From Sorex araneus (Eukaryota > Chordata > Mammalia > Eulipotyphla > Soricidae), in contig NC_073305.1 in NCBI RefSeq assembly GCF_027595985.1, positions 86,980,626-87,044,625 of the forward strand: DNA of 64,000 nucleotides. The letters are read 5' to 3'. Below, piece by piece: positions 32,201 through 41,799 of this stretch. The position numbers were made by a program, and so were the translations under genes. Within the stretch, counting starts at the first letter, position 1, and the number at the start of each line of letters is the position of its first letter. Below the pieces are notes generated by a model that made no database searches, was not told the origin of the DNA, and worked only from the letters and a program-made list of their open reading frames with translations.

Positions 32201-35160
32201 TTGGGTTCACCAATCTAGGTGTCAGTGGTCAGTACTAATTGCTCTTGAAGGTCATTATAGCTATTAGCAACATAGAGCCACACACAGCATGTCCTGAGAG
32301 AGGTCAAGCATTTTAAGGAGTGTGACAGCTGTGTCAGAGCGGCATGAATCTTGTGGGTCTCCTGCCCCTGTATCAGAGAATCAGCTGATCTGCAAATCAT
32401 TCTAGTTTGTTTCTCAAAGATTTTGATCAGAAACTGTAGGTAATTACATAATACAGATCAGGGGCCCTGCTCTTGCCTGTTCTTAAAAGTAATGTACACA
32501 GAACTTCTCTGAATGATTCAGAGTTGGACTGAGACTTGAAATCTCCTACACCACCAAGAAGGCAAGTAATGGAAATCACTTCCATTCTGTAAGTAGAAAA
32601 CAGTGGCAAGTCAAGTACTGGCCAAACATCGATAGTTCAGGGCATCAACATTCTCTCTCTGACCCTGCACGTCACTCCACTTCAAGCTCACCTAAGAAAC
32701 CACCTGAGCATTTGTCTCTGGAATGATCTGCTCTCTGTTCTTGCCCCTACATAGGTATGTAATCCAGAACATGGGCAATGCCTGGGTGTACAAGAAAGTG
32801 TATCAGCCCTCTAAAATGCTTTTTTAAAAGTTCTTAGATCATGTGATTTTGTTTTTTTTATAGTTGAAGGTTTTCCCCCTCACTTCATTGTATAAAGCAC
32901 TGTGAGTTACCGAGTTATTCATTGTTGGGTTTTTGCCATACAATGTTCCATCACTGATCCCACCACTAGTGTCAACTTCCCTCTACGAGTATTTCCAGAT
33001 TCCCTCTCCTACCCCTGAACCCTACACCCAGCACCAGCCAACCATCTTGACAGGTATCTTTTAAGTTTGGTTGTTAAAGTTTGGGTCTCGTAATTTCAGA
33101 GTTGTTGACTCTTTGGTTTGGATATTTAGCTCTATCATTCTTTAATACCACTGATATAATTGAATCCCCTTGACCACCGCCCCACTGTTTCTCATCTATC
33201 TCTTCTCCCCCTCTTCACTCTCTTTCTTTCCTTCTCCTCCTTATACTCTGGGGCCAAAGGTGATCCAGGCATCCTCCCTTTAAGCCTGGATGCATTTCCT
33301 CATCCAGTGACCCTAAATACCACATACAAGTGACAGCAACCTGTGTGTGTCCTTCCCAACACTGTTCTAATGCTGCTTTCACTACCATGTTTCTTGTTGC
33401 TGCTTCAACAGATGTCTTCAAAGTAACCAGAAGAGAAAGCTTGAAGCACAAAATAAATTAATACATCTATTTGGACACAATGACTAAATTCATAAATCTT
33501 TCCTCTGAATCTTGCCATGCAAACAGAACTTCTCTTTACTGTAGACAGTAAACTAGATGGACACCTGTATTCTTTTCATGCAATGTTTCCTCTCCTTTTC
33601 TTTTTTTTCTTTTTTTAAGGGAAGGCACACCCAGAGGTGCTCAGAAGCCATTCCTAAATGGTGTTGGGAGTCACCTCTCTGGCTCTTAGAAAGTCACTGG
33701 ACTTTCAAACATCTGTATGACGGAAAGTATCCAAATCTTCTTCACTGGATTGATGAGAATGTCAAAGGTAAAAACAATAAGGCTACTAATAATTAACACT
33801 TATTGAATGTCTTTTTTATCCTTATTGTGACAGCAACCTTGTCCTTATTGTCTGTTATTATATTAAAATCACCAAGCTAACTAAAAAATGAGTGTGTATG
33901 TATATTAGAGAGTAGATTTAGTCATTCTCAATGATGTCAATTAATTTCCCAAAAAAAAATTCCATGAGGGAGATATCAGTTGCAAATAGAAAGGAACATG
34001 TAAATAAATTTCACATGTAAAAATGAAAGGAATAATAAAACATAGGACAGTTAAATAATTGACCCTAAATCCCATACTTAGTACTTGATGGAGCCAATTC
34101 TGCCTAACACCAAAACCTATGTTCTTAAATAATATATTTTGCTATATTAATCATATCTGAAATAATACATTTCTTATCACCTCTGAAATAATATATATAG
34201 TAAAATACTATTGACACCATTTTCCAAGACCTTTAATGAAATCCATGCTCTTTGAAATTGCATGATCTGTAAGCAGAGAAAATTAAGAGGAATTATTTCA
34301 GTCAATAATACAGTGAGTGGTGGAAGGATGGGTGCTGGATCATTGTATGACTAAAATCTGATAATCAATAGCTTTGTAACTGTGTATCTCACTTTGACTA
34401 CATTGAAAAATAAAAATGTAAAATAATAACAATAATAATAATAATAGTATAGTGAGTGACTTTCTAAGTCTGGTTTTCACACTGCCCTATATTAAATACT
34501 TCCCATGCCATACATGACCATAGTCAGGCAAGATTCTATACCCAAAGGATTTACATCAAACTAACATCTCTTTCACCTATCAAGAGGAAGGAGACAATGA
34601 AAAACTAATGGTCAATCATGTAGTTTTCCCTCTACCTCCTAGTAGCTGTCCAAAGCTCAATACAGGAAGGTTTCATTTCCTTCATCCAAGGCTCTGTCAT
34701 CCTGTAGATACGGGTAATAATTATACCTCTTGGGATCCCAGGTTCCTTGCTAAAATACCCATGTATGTATTTGAAAGATTGGTAGGTAAGAGTACAGTAG
34801 ATAAGAAATTGATTCTTAATTCCAACCTAATTCCCAAATGCTGTTCTCAGGACAGACGACCTCCATTGTGAGAGTTGTGCAAACTAACACCAACTATGCA
34901 AAGCCTTTGGGGCCAAACGCAGCATTGAGACTCCGTGATAGCTTCTAGCTTTTCTTTCTCTCTAGCGTACAGAAATCCAAACAAAAATCAGTTCTGTTTT
35001 TGAAAGAAAGAAGTAATACACCCCTACCACCACCACCAAAGAAAGACTCCATCAAGCGTGATCCCTTAGAAATTTGCTTTTCAGAAATCCTAGTGATGAC
35101 TCCAGCTAAACAGCAATAATGGTTGCTACTCACCAAGACTGTCTCACGTAGGAAGGCCAT
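27778..35160 (-). CDS. IL17F: Interleukin-17F, complete gene (3 coding exons)
   Basis: Secreted cytokine of Th17 and innate lymphoid cells. It acts as a homodimer or with IL-17A on IL-17RA/RC to drive chemokine and antimicrobial responses in epithelium. Joined coding order on minus is 35160-35134, 29909-29701, 28042-27778, with GT-AG introns of about 5.2 and 1.7 kb, giving 166 residues. A hydrophobic signal peptide ([11 protein letters not shown]) precedes VAARK; the mature form probably begins at the Arg. Family marks are CPP in exon 2, SPWDYNVTWDP across the exon 2/3 join, CRYLGC, MNSVPI, GCSRSF and VGCTCVTP, which supply the cysteines of the cystine-knot-like fold. Next to MCM3 and on the same strand, as in human. 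[10 protein letters not shown] and similar wording also occur in IL-17A, but AARK, the WDYN join and the locus favour IL17F. Compared with human, the C-terminus has nine extra residues. Confidence 0.96.
28165..28300 (-). mobile_element. MIR fragment
   Basis: cctcagttttcttaactata is the antisense MIR 3' part, followed by the core in degraded form. Confidence 0.6.
29090..29165 (+). mobile_element. tRNA-Ala-like SINE fragment
   Basis: gaagaattcttgccttgcat then gaggccctgaattcaattcc. The box B and the gaggccctg wording differ from the type A/B head and resemble a tRNA-Ala-derived SINE. Confidence 0.5.
29166..29236. repeat. (GA)n microsatellite
   Basis: About 35 units with two gaca interruptions, directly after the SINE fragment, in IL17F intron 2. 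Confidence 0.95.
29445..29525 (+). mobile_element. tRNA-Ala-like SINE fragment
   Basis: gtggtagagcatttgcctag, tatgcatgaggccctgagtt, box B gttcaatccg. The agtggtagagc A box is that of tRNA-Ala. Confidence 0.6.
29701..29909 (-). CDS. IL17F: IL17F coding exon 2
   Basis: Acceptor cttctttcag, first codons GTC AAG; donor GATTATAA|gtaagt. 209 nt, phase 0 in and phase 2 out, so the exon 2/3 join makes the Asn of DYNVT. Encodes most of the signal peptide, AARKK and CPPLQD. Two potential N-glycosylation sites lie here (NIS and NRS); a third (NVT) spans the join. Confidence 0.95.
30949..31133 (+). mobile_element. SINE type A, young, antisense to IL17F
   Basis: Near-consensus with an A tail of about 20. 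TSD aagatagagatgg / aagatagggatgg at 30,935-30,947 and 31,134-31,146 (one mismatch). Confidence 0.95.
31955..32075 (-). mobile_element. SINE type A fragment
   Basis: agaccacatgtggttctagg, gattgaacctggatcaacca, antisense head to tgctctgtctcctgc. Confidence 0.65.
32840..33370 (-). mobile_element. Antisense L1-type 3' region
   Basis: Starts with a T run; ccatacaatgttccatcact resembles 40,935 and 42,450. The right part (actctggggccaaaggtgat) repeats the segment near 15,525. Dispersal and the antisense poly(A) support a retroposon 3' end, probably shrew L1. Confidence 0.55.
33617..33680 (-). mobile_element. SINE type A fragment
   Basis: gggaaggcacacccagaggt then gctcagaagccattcctaaa: antisense 3' end only. 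Confidence 0.55.
33795..34130 (+). mobile_element. MIR remnant, split
   Basis: aattaacacttattgaatgt is the MIR core; ggacagttaaataattgacc and gatggagccaattctgccta near 34,040-34,110 fit the 3' part. The middle is not MIR-like. Confidence 0.5.
34330..34445 (+). mobile_element. L1-like 3' tail plus (AAT)n
   Basis: agctttgtaactgtgtatct then ttgaaaaataaaaatg and an aataat tract. The sense counterpart of the antisense tails at 40,880 and 42,390. Confidence 0.45.
34446..35127. other. IL17F intron 1, promoter-proximal part
   Basis: No repeat or exon recognised between the AAT tract and the exon 1 donor. Contains a short ccaccaccacc run near 35,027. Confidence 0.45.
35134..35160 (-). CDS. IL17F: IL17F coding exon 1 (start codon)
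   Basis: Nine codons, MAFLRETVL, ending at donor TTG|gtgagt in phase 0. The RET wording matches the rodent-like N-terminus of IL-17F and joins to VKTLMLL. An in-frame upstream ATG at 35,253 lies upstream of the TATA box, so it should not be in the mRNA. Confidence 0.88.
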
Positions 35161-35238
35161 AGGGGCTTCGTTCTGGTTGCCTGCTCTGTGCAATGAGCTC
35201 TCGGTTCCCCTATGCTGTGTCACTGAAGTACCTGTTGG

Positions 35239-35245
35239 TTTTATA
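35239..35245 (-). promoter_or_regulatory. IL17F: IL17F TATA box
   Basis: TATAAAA on minus, 79-85 nt upstream of the ATG. Transcription would be expected to start near 35,210-35,215, leaving a 5'UTR of about 50 nt. Confidence 0.75.
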
Positions 35246-35252
35246 GCAGTCA

Positions 35253-35258
35253 TGACCT
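35253..35258 (-). promoter_or_regulatory. AGGTCA half-site next to the TATA box
   Basis: Reads taagcAGGTCA on minus, 7 bp upstream of the TATA box. AGGTCA is the core of ROR response elements and RORgammat drives the IL17 locus. The AT-rich 5' extension is only partial, so this is a candidate. A GGAAAA motif (NFAT-like) lies at 35,365-35,370. Confidence 0.35.
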
Positions 35259-35270
35259 GCTTAGTGCCTA

Positions 35271-35816
35271 TCTGTGGTTGAACTAGAATGGCTGACGAAA
35301 GTGGGGTTTTTTTCTATTCCACTTCCTGAAGGGGAAGAAAAGGAGGACCCTAAAAAGACGTGACGGAAAAAGGGTTCAATTATCTTTTCTTCTACCCCAC
35401 TTCTACCCCCATTGTCCTCAAACTGCAGTCAGACACGTTCTTAACACACGAATTACAGAGATAAACCAAATCATGAATCACTTCTGTGATCTTTCATATT
35501 TTCCCACAAATCGCTAAAAACTCCTGTCACACGCATCATCTCCTACTTTCCTGTCATGGGACTGTGATTTCCAGGGGAAGAAGAATTCTTAGAGGAGCTT
35601 CAACATTACCAGAGACTGTTGTCTTTAGTTCCATTTTACTAATGGGGAAATAAAACCAAAGACATGAATGACAGTAGTGAGAGCTTTAGAAATTTTATTC
35701 CTCGGGTAATTTTATGGTCTCCTTGCTCATTTTATTTTATTTTATTTTTCTAATCCCTCTTCTCCTGGCTTCCCACCTGCACTCAGGTGTTCTGTCCTAA
35801 TTTTATTTTAATTCTG
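35271..35816. other. IL17F upstream region
   Basis: No SINE for about 550 bp upstream of the promoter. tattccacttcctgaagg (ETS-like) and gacgtgacgg (CRE-like) occur at 35,315-35,366. A short MIR-like piece is possible near 35,615-35,690. Confidence 0.4.
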
Positions 35817-35829
35817 TGATTAGGCACCT

Positions 35830-36072
35830 GGGCTGGAGCAATAGCACAGCAGTTGGGCATTCACCTTTCACGCAGCTGACCCGTGTTCGATTCCTCCGCC
35901 CCTCTCAGAGAACCCGGCAAGCTACTGAGAGTATCGAGCCCGCATGGCAGAGCCTGGCAAGCTACCCGTGTGTATTGGATATGCCAAAAACAGTAACAAT
36001 AAGTTTCACAGTGAGAGAGATGTTACTGGTGCCTGCTCAAACAAATCGATGAGCAATGGGATGACAGTGACA
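35830..36072 (+). mobile_element. SINE type B, young copy
   Basis: Full length; tail gatgacagtgaca. An exact 14-base TSD gtgattaggcacct lies at 35,816-35,829 and 36,073-36,086. The TSD begins gtga, which is also the tail unit. Confidence 0.95.
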
Positions 36073-36167
36073 GTGATTAGGCACCTACTGATGCTTAGTT
36101 AATGATAATCACTCATATATAACCAATAAATTACCTTTGTGTTGACTCTCTCTGATGAAAGAGAAAT

Positions 36168-36357
36168 TATTTTATTTATTTATTTATTTATTTTGCTTTT
36201 TGGGTCACACCCAGCAATGCACAGGGGTTACTCAGTTACCCCTGGCTTTGCACTCAGGAATTACTCCTGGTGGTGCTTGAAAGACCATATGGGATGCTGG
36301 GAATCGAATCTGAGTCGGCTGCATGCAAGGCAAACACTGTACTGTCGCTCCAGCCCC
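36168..36357 (-). mobile_element. SINE type A with (TTTA)n tail
   Basis: tttatttattt tail, gctttttgggtcacacccag, head ending actgtcgctccagcccc. A short gttactcagttacc duplication sits in the body near 36,228. Confidence 0.92.
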
Positions 36358-36401
36358 GTAAATTTTTTTAAACAAAAATTTGTTTAAAATGTGCCAGTAG
36401 A

Positions 36402-36576
36402 GGGGCTGGAGTGATAGCACAGCGGGTAGGGCGTTTGCCTTGCACGCGGCCAACCCGGGTTCGAATCCCAGCATCCCATATGGTCCCCTGAGCACCGCCA
36501 GGGGTAATTCCTGAGTGCAGAGCCAGGAGTAACCCCTGTGCATCGCCAGGTGTGACCCAAAAAGCAAAAAAAAAAA
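36402..36576 (+). mobile_element. SINE type A, first of a pair at one target
   Basis: Consensus-like. Flanked by aaaatgtgccagtaga at 36,386-36,401 and 36,577-36,592. Confidence 0.96.
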
Positions 36577-36592
36577 AAAATGTGCCAGTAGA

Positions 36593-36765
36593 GGGGCTGG
36601 AGCGATAGCAGAGTGGGTAGGGCATTTGCTTTGCACGCGGCCGACCCGGGTGCATCCCAGATGGCCCCCCGAGCACCACCAGGAGTAATTCCTGAGTGCC
36701 TGAGCCAGGAGTAATCCCTGTGCCTCGCTGAGTGTGACCAAAAACACAAAAATAAATAAATAAAT
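36593..36765 (+). mobile_element. SINE type A, second of a pair at one target
   Basis: Differs from its neighbour by a small deletion (gggtgcatcccagatggccc) and a (taaa)n tail, so it is not a tandem copy. A third aaaatgtgccagtaga follows at 36,766-36,781. Confidence 0.96.
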
Positions 36766-37204
36766 AAAATGTGCCAGTAGAGCCTTTCCATATTCTGATA
36801 TGTTTTTAAAGCCAATTTGTCTCAGTGCTGCTCAGATCAACCCACATCTATTAAGAACAGGCAAAAAGTCATTTCACTCTAGGGATACAGAAAGATTTCC
36901 AGAATAACATTTACTTATTTTTTTCATTAAAATCAGGTAAAGAGTAAGAACAACAATGCAGGAAGTGGTTCTTTTTTCACCATGTTTCAATCCCTGGCAA
37001 GGCATATGTCTCTTAAGCGTGGCCAGGAGTGAGCCTTGAGAGCCACTGGTTGTGTCCCCCCCCAAGAATAAAATCAGGAAAAATTATACATGTGCTTTTT
37101 AAAAGGTAGAGCACACTATACCAGGATGAGGCAATTTTCTATTATCATTGCATGTTTGAAAGTTTCTTCTCATTTTACTTTCAAAATATTTTTTATAAAT
37201 TTAT

Positions 37205-37290
37205 TTTTATTGGACACCAGGGATGTAGCTCAGTGACAGAGTGCTTGCCTTGTATGTGTGATATCCTCGGTTCTATTGCTTGTGACACAA
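37205..37290 (+). mobile_element. tRNA-Ala-like SINE
   Basis: cagggatgtagctcagtgac, agagtgcttgccttgtatgt, box B ggttctattgc. The ggatgtagctcagtg start is a clear tRNA-Ala A-box context. Confidence 0.65.
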
Positions 37291-37429
37291 AGCAAAAGCC
37301 TCCCCTTTTCTTTCCTTTATCATTCTTGCTAAAGTCTCCAGGAATTGTTGTCATGTTCAGACAGACACTGAGACAATAATTTATTTTGTATTGTTTGTTA
37401 TGAATAAACCACTGAAAATGCTCCAAAAA

Positions 37430-37950
37430 AAACTTTCTTTAGGGGGGAGTGTGTGAATATTGTTCTATTTCACCCAGGGCCCATTAGCCCTTCTATAAGA
37501 GCTTACTAATATGTTGTTAAAAGTTGAGCCATGTGTGCTTATACATATGTATACATAAATGTGTAAAAATACATTTCCATCTAAGATTGGTTGCCTTCTA
37601 CTTTATACCCAATCAAATGTGGTGCGCTACTCTTGGAATATGAATGCTGTGAGGTATGAGATGCCGGGCGGTCCAGGAATAGGTTTATTCGTGGTTGTGG
37701 CTCTGCCCAAGCATGTGGAGAGTGTCCATGGGCATGGCAGCAGTTGAGTTCTGGAGGGTTTCGGCTGTCAGGAGTGGGTTCCTTGGGGTGGAGAGAGGCC
37801 TCATCCATCCACCTCCTGGTTGCCCCAAATGACACAGCCTGGCGTGGGGTCTGGTGGCATGACTATGGCAAGTAATTTTATGCTCTCTTCTGAGAAAACA
37901 AAGACTCTCTGTATCCTGGCCATTGATGAGAGTATCTGGCACTAGTCAGA
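37430..37950 (-). repeat. Family X retroposon, copy 5
   Basis: Antisense X landmarks: gattggttgccttctacttt, acccaatcaaatgtggtgcg, gcatggcagcagttgagttc. No poly(A) end is seen at the left, so the 3' part is truncated. Confidence 0.7.
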
Positions 37951-38550
37951 GGTGGTTTATGAGCATAACTGCCAAGTTGCCGTGGCCTTGTTTCTAGAAG
38001 GCAGACACACTACCACCGACACAGTTGGCCCCCCCCCCATTTCTTTGGCTAGAACAATTTTTTGAACTTATTGGAATTTTCTCCAATATTTCTCACAATT
38101 CTTCTGTGATCTCAAGTCTCTCATCCACCTTTTCCCTCTCCATGCCCAAGGGTTCCTCTCTGTCCCTCTCCCTGAAACTATTAGAAGTTTTAACTCTAAA
38201 AAGTTAAATGCCTTAAGTCTTCTCAGGGATCATTTCCTTTCTTATCTCCTCTTTGATGATATTTAGATGATCTCATGTTAGTTTATCTACTTAGAATGGG
38301 ATCTTCACAGATGTCTGATAATTTCAATTCTAATAATTTTCCCCGTCTTCTTCCCTAAATATGCAATGCAAATATACAGTCTGAATTAAAATAATATGCT
38401 CTCTGTGTATTTAAACATTTAACATAAGTTCCTAGCCAATTCTTTCCAACAAGATTGAAGCCCCTAAACCCATCTTAGAGATAATTTTCAAGTACTCAAT
38501 GAATATGTCTTTACATATTCTCAGTAAAGCTAGCACTATGAAATAAGAAC
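37951..38550. other. Intergenic, no gene seen
   Basis: Pyrimidine-rich then AT-rich; no recognised feature. Confidence 0.45.
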
Positions 38551-38555
38551 TATAG

Positions 38556-38745
38556 TGTTGGAGGTATAGTGATATAGCAGGTACCACTATACCATAGTGA
38601 TACAGCAGGTAGAATGCTTGCTTTATACACAGCTGACCTGATTTTAATCCCTACCACCACATATAGTCCCCTGAGCATCTCCAGGAGTGATCCCTGAGTA
38701 CAGAGTCAGGAGTAAGCCCTAAGAACCATAGGGTGTGGCAAAAGA
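38556..38745 (+). mobile_element. SINE type A with duplicated head
   Basis: The A-box region is repeated: atagtgatatagcaggta then atagtgatacagcaggta. The body and end gtgtggcaaaagaaag are typical and diverged. Confidence 0.75.
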
Positions 38746-38989
38746 AAGAGAAGAGTAGGAAGAGAGAGCCATGAATTCAAGATTGCTTCTATCACTCATT
38801 CTTGCTACCAAAAAGCTTAAAAGTTAAATACTTAAGTGGGATGATCACTCACTTTGCCCAGTCATCTTCACCTCATTCAGAATCTCCTCATTCAGAACTC
38901 TCTTGAAAGAAGAGGTATAACAGTGATTTTCAATGCTCTGGTGTGTGGGTTTTTTTTCCCCTTATTTTTAAAGCTATTGGTCTACAGAT

Positions 38990-39158
38990 CTTTGGGGGGA
39001 GGAGAGGTATTGTCGGTGGTGCCTAGGGCTTACTCTTGGCTCTGATCTCTGAATATCGCTCGTGGGGCTCAGGGGGACCATATGTGTTGTTGGAGACCAA
39101 ATTCGGGTCTGCTCCACATAAGGCAGCTACTTACCCGGTGTACTATCAATTGTCCCCA
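38990..39158 (-). mobile_element. SINE type A, diverged
   Basis: cggtggtgcctagggcttac, gggggaccatatgtgttgtt, antisense head with ggtgtactatcaattgtccc. Confidence 0.7.
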
Positions 39159-39424
39159 CCCCTGATGTATGATTTTAAAGGATAATTTGTATCAGTTCAG
39201 GCCAACTCAAAAACATTTATTAAATACATGGCACCAAGGATCACAATGGCATTGTCACTGCAGATGGCACTCAGGGGTGTGGAACAGTCACCACAACCTA
39301 AGAAACACAAGAATACAAAGGGTTTGCAGTACAAGAGAACTGCTAGGTGTGGACAGATTTAATTAACCTATTCAATATGGTATAAGCAATGCTGATATTT
39401 TCCATCTTAATAAGATGGATCTCA

Positions 39425-39535
39425 GGCTGGGGAAATGAGCCAAAGAGCTGGAGCATATGCTTCGTATGTGGGAGACCCAGGTTCAATCCCTGGCACACCA
39501 TGGTCTCCTGTGCACTGCCAGGTAAGGCTCCAAAT
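39425..39535 (+). mobile_element. tRNA-headed SINE
   Basis: ggctggggaaatgagccaaa, gagacccaggttcaatccc, tggcacaccatggtctcctg. Mixes features of the Ala-like and type A heads. Confidence 0.55.
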
Positions 39536-39729
39536 GATTTCTTTAACAAACAAGAACTCAACATGAACTGGAACTCAATCCTCAACACTGACCCACCTAG
39601 AAGCAGTACAATGGCCCCAGGAAAGGGATAGTTCAAGATAAAAGCAAAGAGATTAGTAGTGGGGCTTCCATTTGGAAGTGCAGGGACGGGCCCCAAGGAG
39701 CCAGGGAGCTGAGTCTCTTTTATAAAGCA

Positions 39730-39840
39730 GAATCCCAGGTGAGAGATAGCATTGAATAGGCCAGAGTGCATGCTCTGCATGTGAGGGGTTCAGGTGCAGT
39801 TCCAGCAACTCTGCCAGAGACACCAAGCACAATGGAGGGA
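39730..39840 (+). mobile_element. SINE fragment
   Basis: gtgagagatagcattgaata, gtgcatgctctgcatgtgag, weak box B; body nearly lost. Confidence 0.45.
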
Positions 39841-39985
39841 GTGTTGGGGATGGACTGAGCTACCAGGGTGAGCCCACAGAGACTGTACTACAGACAGGAA
39901 GGTTGTTTTCCCCCTTCAAGCTGCCTTCAGAAAATAATTTCAGCATATTGAAAGAGGCAATTTGTCCTCTCACAGAAGCCTGGCT

Positions 39986-40170
39986 GGTCTTTGACATGCA
40001 GATCTCAGGTGCTAGCCAGGCCTGACCTTTGAGATCGCAAAATGCAGGCTCTGGCCCAGCCTAGTCTTTGGGATGTAGATTTCAGGTGCTGCCCAGTTTG
40101 TAATTGACCTGTAGACTTCCTGTGGCAGCCCAGCCTTGTCTTTGGGATGTAAATCCAAGTGCTTTTAGCC
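39986..40170 (+). repeat. Five diverged 38-39 bp tandem repeats
   Basis: Units start near 39,986, 40,024, 40,063, 40,100 and 40,138, each around gtctttgggatgtagattt then caggtgctgcccag. They sit in what looks like the U3 part of an LTR. Confidence 0.75.
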
Positions 40171-40475
40171 CAAGGAAGGTTTCAGTTTTGGTTTTGTATC
40201 TTCTTTCCAGAGGCCTAGATTACTGGCCTACAGATACGAGGAAATAATGTTGCTTCAATGTTCTTCCTGTAACATCTTTTGATGCCTTTGGTGACATCAC
40301 TGTATTGCGCCCTTTAGGGATACCATGATCAATAAAAGGAGATCCACGAGGCGCTCTGCCTTTGCCAAGAGCCAGAGCGAGCCTGGTCCTCCATGAGACA
40401 TATTTCTTCCGCGTTCCTTATCTCAGCGCCTCCGACCACATGAACGTTCACGCAACAGGGGAACAGCCCCTCAGT
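40171..40475 (+). mobile_element. Probable solo LTR, 3' part
   Basis: AATAAA at 40,331-40,336 (gatcaataaaaggagatcc) is followed by a short GC-richer R/U5-like segment ending about cacgcaaca. No internal retroviral sequence follows; a SINE begins at 40,512. The 5' limit may be near 39,840. Class not determined. Confidence 0.45.
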
Positions 40476-40511
40476 GCTACCAGGAGCAAGACAAAAATCA
40501 AACGAAGGAAG

Positions 40512-40672
40512 AAGTTTCAGGAGAAATAGTACAGTGGGTACAGCCTTTGCCTTGCATATGGCCAACCTGGGTTCAATTTCTGGTACCCCTGAGCACTGCC
40601 AAGAGTGATCCCTGAGCACAGAGCCAGGACTAAGTCCTGAGTACCTCAGGGTGTGGCCCCGAAACAAAAACC
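40512..40672 (+). mobile_element. SINE type A
   Basis: aggagaaatagtacagtggg, ccttgcatatggccaacctg, gtgtggccccgaaac end. The catatggtccc block is shortened. Confidence 0.85.
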
Positions 40673-40754
40673 AAGAAAAACTAAATCAGGTGCCAAAGAA
40701 ATAGTATAGTAGTTAAGGATTTTTTCCTTTTTTGGAAATTTTTTTCTTTTTCTT

Positions 40755-40870
40755 TTTCCTTTATTCCTTCTTCCTTCCTTCCTTCTTTCTTCCTTCCTTC
40801 TTTCTTCCTTCCTTCCTTCCTTCCTTCCTACCTTCCTTCCTTCCTACCTTCCTTCCTTCCTTCTTTTTTT
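40755..40870. repeat. (TTCC)n microsatellite
   Basis: ttcc/ttct units with two tacc variants, next to the antisense retroposon tail. Confidence 0.92.
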
Positions 40871-40877
40871 CTTTTTT

Positions 40878-41056
40878 TAATTGAATTGCCATGAGATACA
40901 AAGTTACAAAGCTACTCATGGGTGGGTTTCAGTCATACAATGTCCCAACACTCCTCCCTTCACCTGTGTACATTTCCCACCACCAATGTCCCCAGTTCCC
41001 CACCTGTAACCACTGCCCATCCCCCTCACCCAGCCTGTCTCTACGGCAGACACTTT

Positions 41057-41093
<37 letters not shown>

Positions 41094-41160
41094 TCTCCCT
41101 CTCTCTCTCTCTCTCTCCCCTTTTGGGCATTATGGTTTGCAATACAGGTACTGAGAGATT
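40878..41160 (-). mobile_element. Antisense L1-type 3' region with (CT)n
   Basis: ttgaattgccatgagataca then aagttacaaagctactcatg; a CT repeat at 41,060-41,117 interrupts it. Parallel to 42,390 and 32,850. Confidence 0.55.
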
Positions 41161-41212
41161 ATCATGTTTGTTCCTTTATCCAGCTTCAGTATGCAGTTCT
41201 TATCCAGAGAGA

Positions 41213-41335
41213 TCCTTGCAGCCGGTTGACCCAGGTTCAATCCCCAGTGCCACGTATTATCTGAGCACTACCAGCAGTGCTCCCTGAGCTCCCCGGGAAC
41301 AGAACCAGGGAGAAAACTTGAACCCCCCTCCCCAA
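41213..41335 (+). mobile_element. SINE type A, head partly lost
   Basis: ttgcagccggttgacccagg, box B gttcaatcccc, ctgagcactaccagcagtgc. Starts inside the head. Confidence 0.6.
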
Positions 41336-41530
41336 AAAAGGGAAAACGGAGTATTGTCAAAGAATACTTTGTGTGTTCCAGTTTAAGATTCCCACCATGT
41401 GAGCTAGGAAGGATTTTAGAATTACTGTGTATCTGCCATTCTTTTTTATCCCAAATGAAAGTACTATTTTCCCATTTCTATTCTGCCCCCTGAAGACACG
41501 AACTGTAATATACTATTTAGAATTCCTTGG

Positions 41531-41783
41531 ACTGGAGCGATAGCACAGCAGGTAGGGTGTTTGCCTTGCATGTGGCCAACCCAGGTTCAATTCCTCTGTC
41601 CCTCTCGGAGAGCCTGGCAAGCTACCGAGAGTATCTCGCCCGCCTGGCAAGCTACCCGTAGCGTATTCTTTTGCGTATTCTATATGCCAAAAACAGTAAC
41701 AGCAAGCCTCACAATGGAGATGTTACTGGTGCCCGCTCAAGCAAATCGATGAACAACAGGAAGACAGTGCTACAGTGCAGTGC
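41531..41783 (+). mobile_element. SINE type B, young copy
   Basis: Tail acagtgctacagtgcagtgc. An exact 12-base TSD agaattccttgg lies at 41,519-41,530 and 41,784-41,795. The body has lost the gcatggcagag block and repeats gcgtattc. Confidence 0.95.
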
Positions 41784-41799
41784 AGAATTCCTTGGCTTT

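Larger units (their letters stand above)
29910..35133 (-). other. IL17F: IL17F intron 1
   Basis: Donor gtgagt at 35,133-35,128. Holds one young SINE (30,949-31,133), older SINEs, MIR and antisense L1 3' sequence. 30,000-30,930, 31,150-31,950 and 32,090-32,830 show no recognisable feature. Confidence 0.85.

Noticed and set aside
35161-35253. IL17F translation from the upstream in-frame ATG at 35,253
   Set aside because: That ATG lies upstream of the TATA box and the inferred start site. The added residues are not like any signal peptide.
36232-36815. Overlapping open frames of 100-170 codons on minus
   Set aside because: All are antisense of two SINEs. The same Trp/Gly-rich wording (HSGITPG, GMLGFEPG) appears at every antisense SINE in the window.
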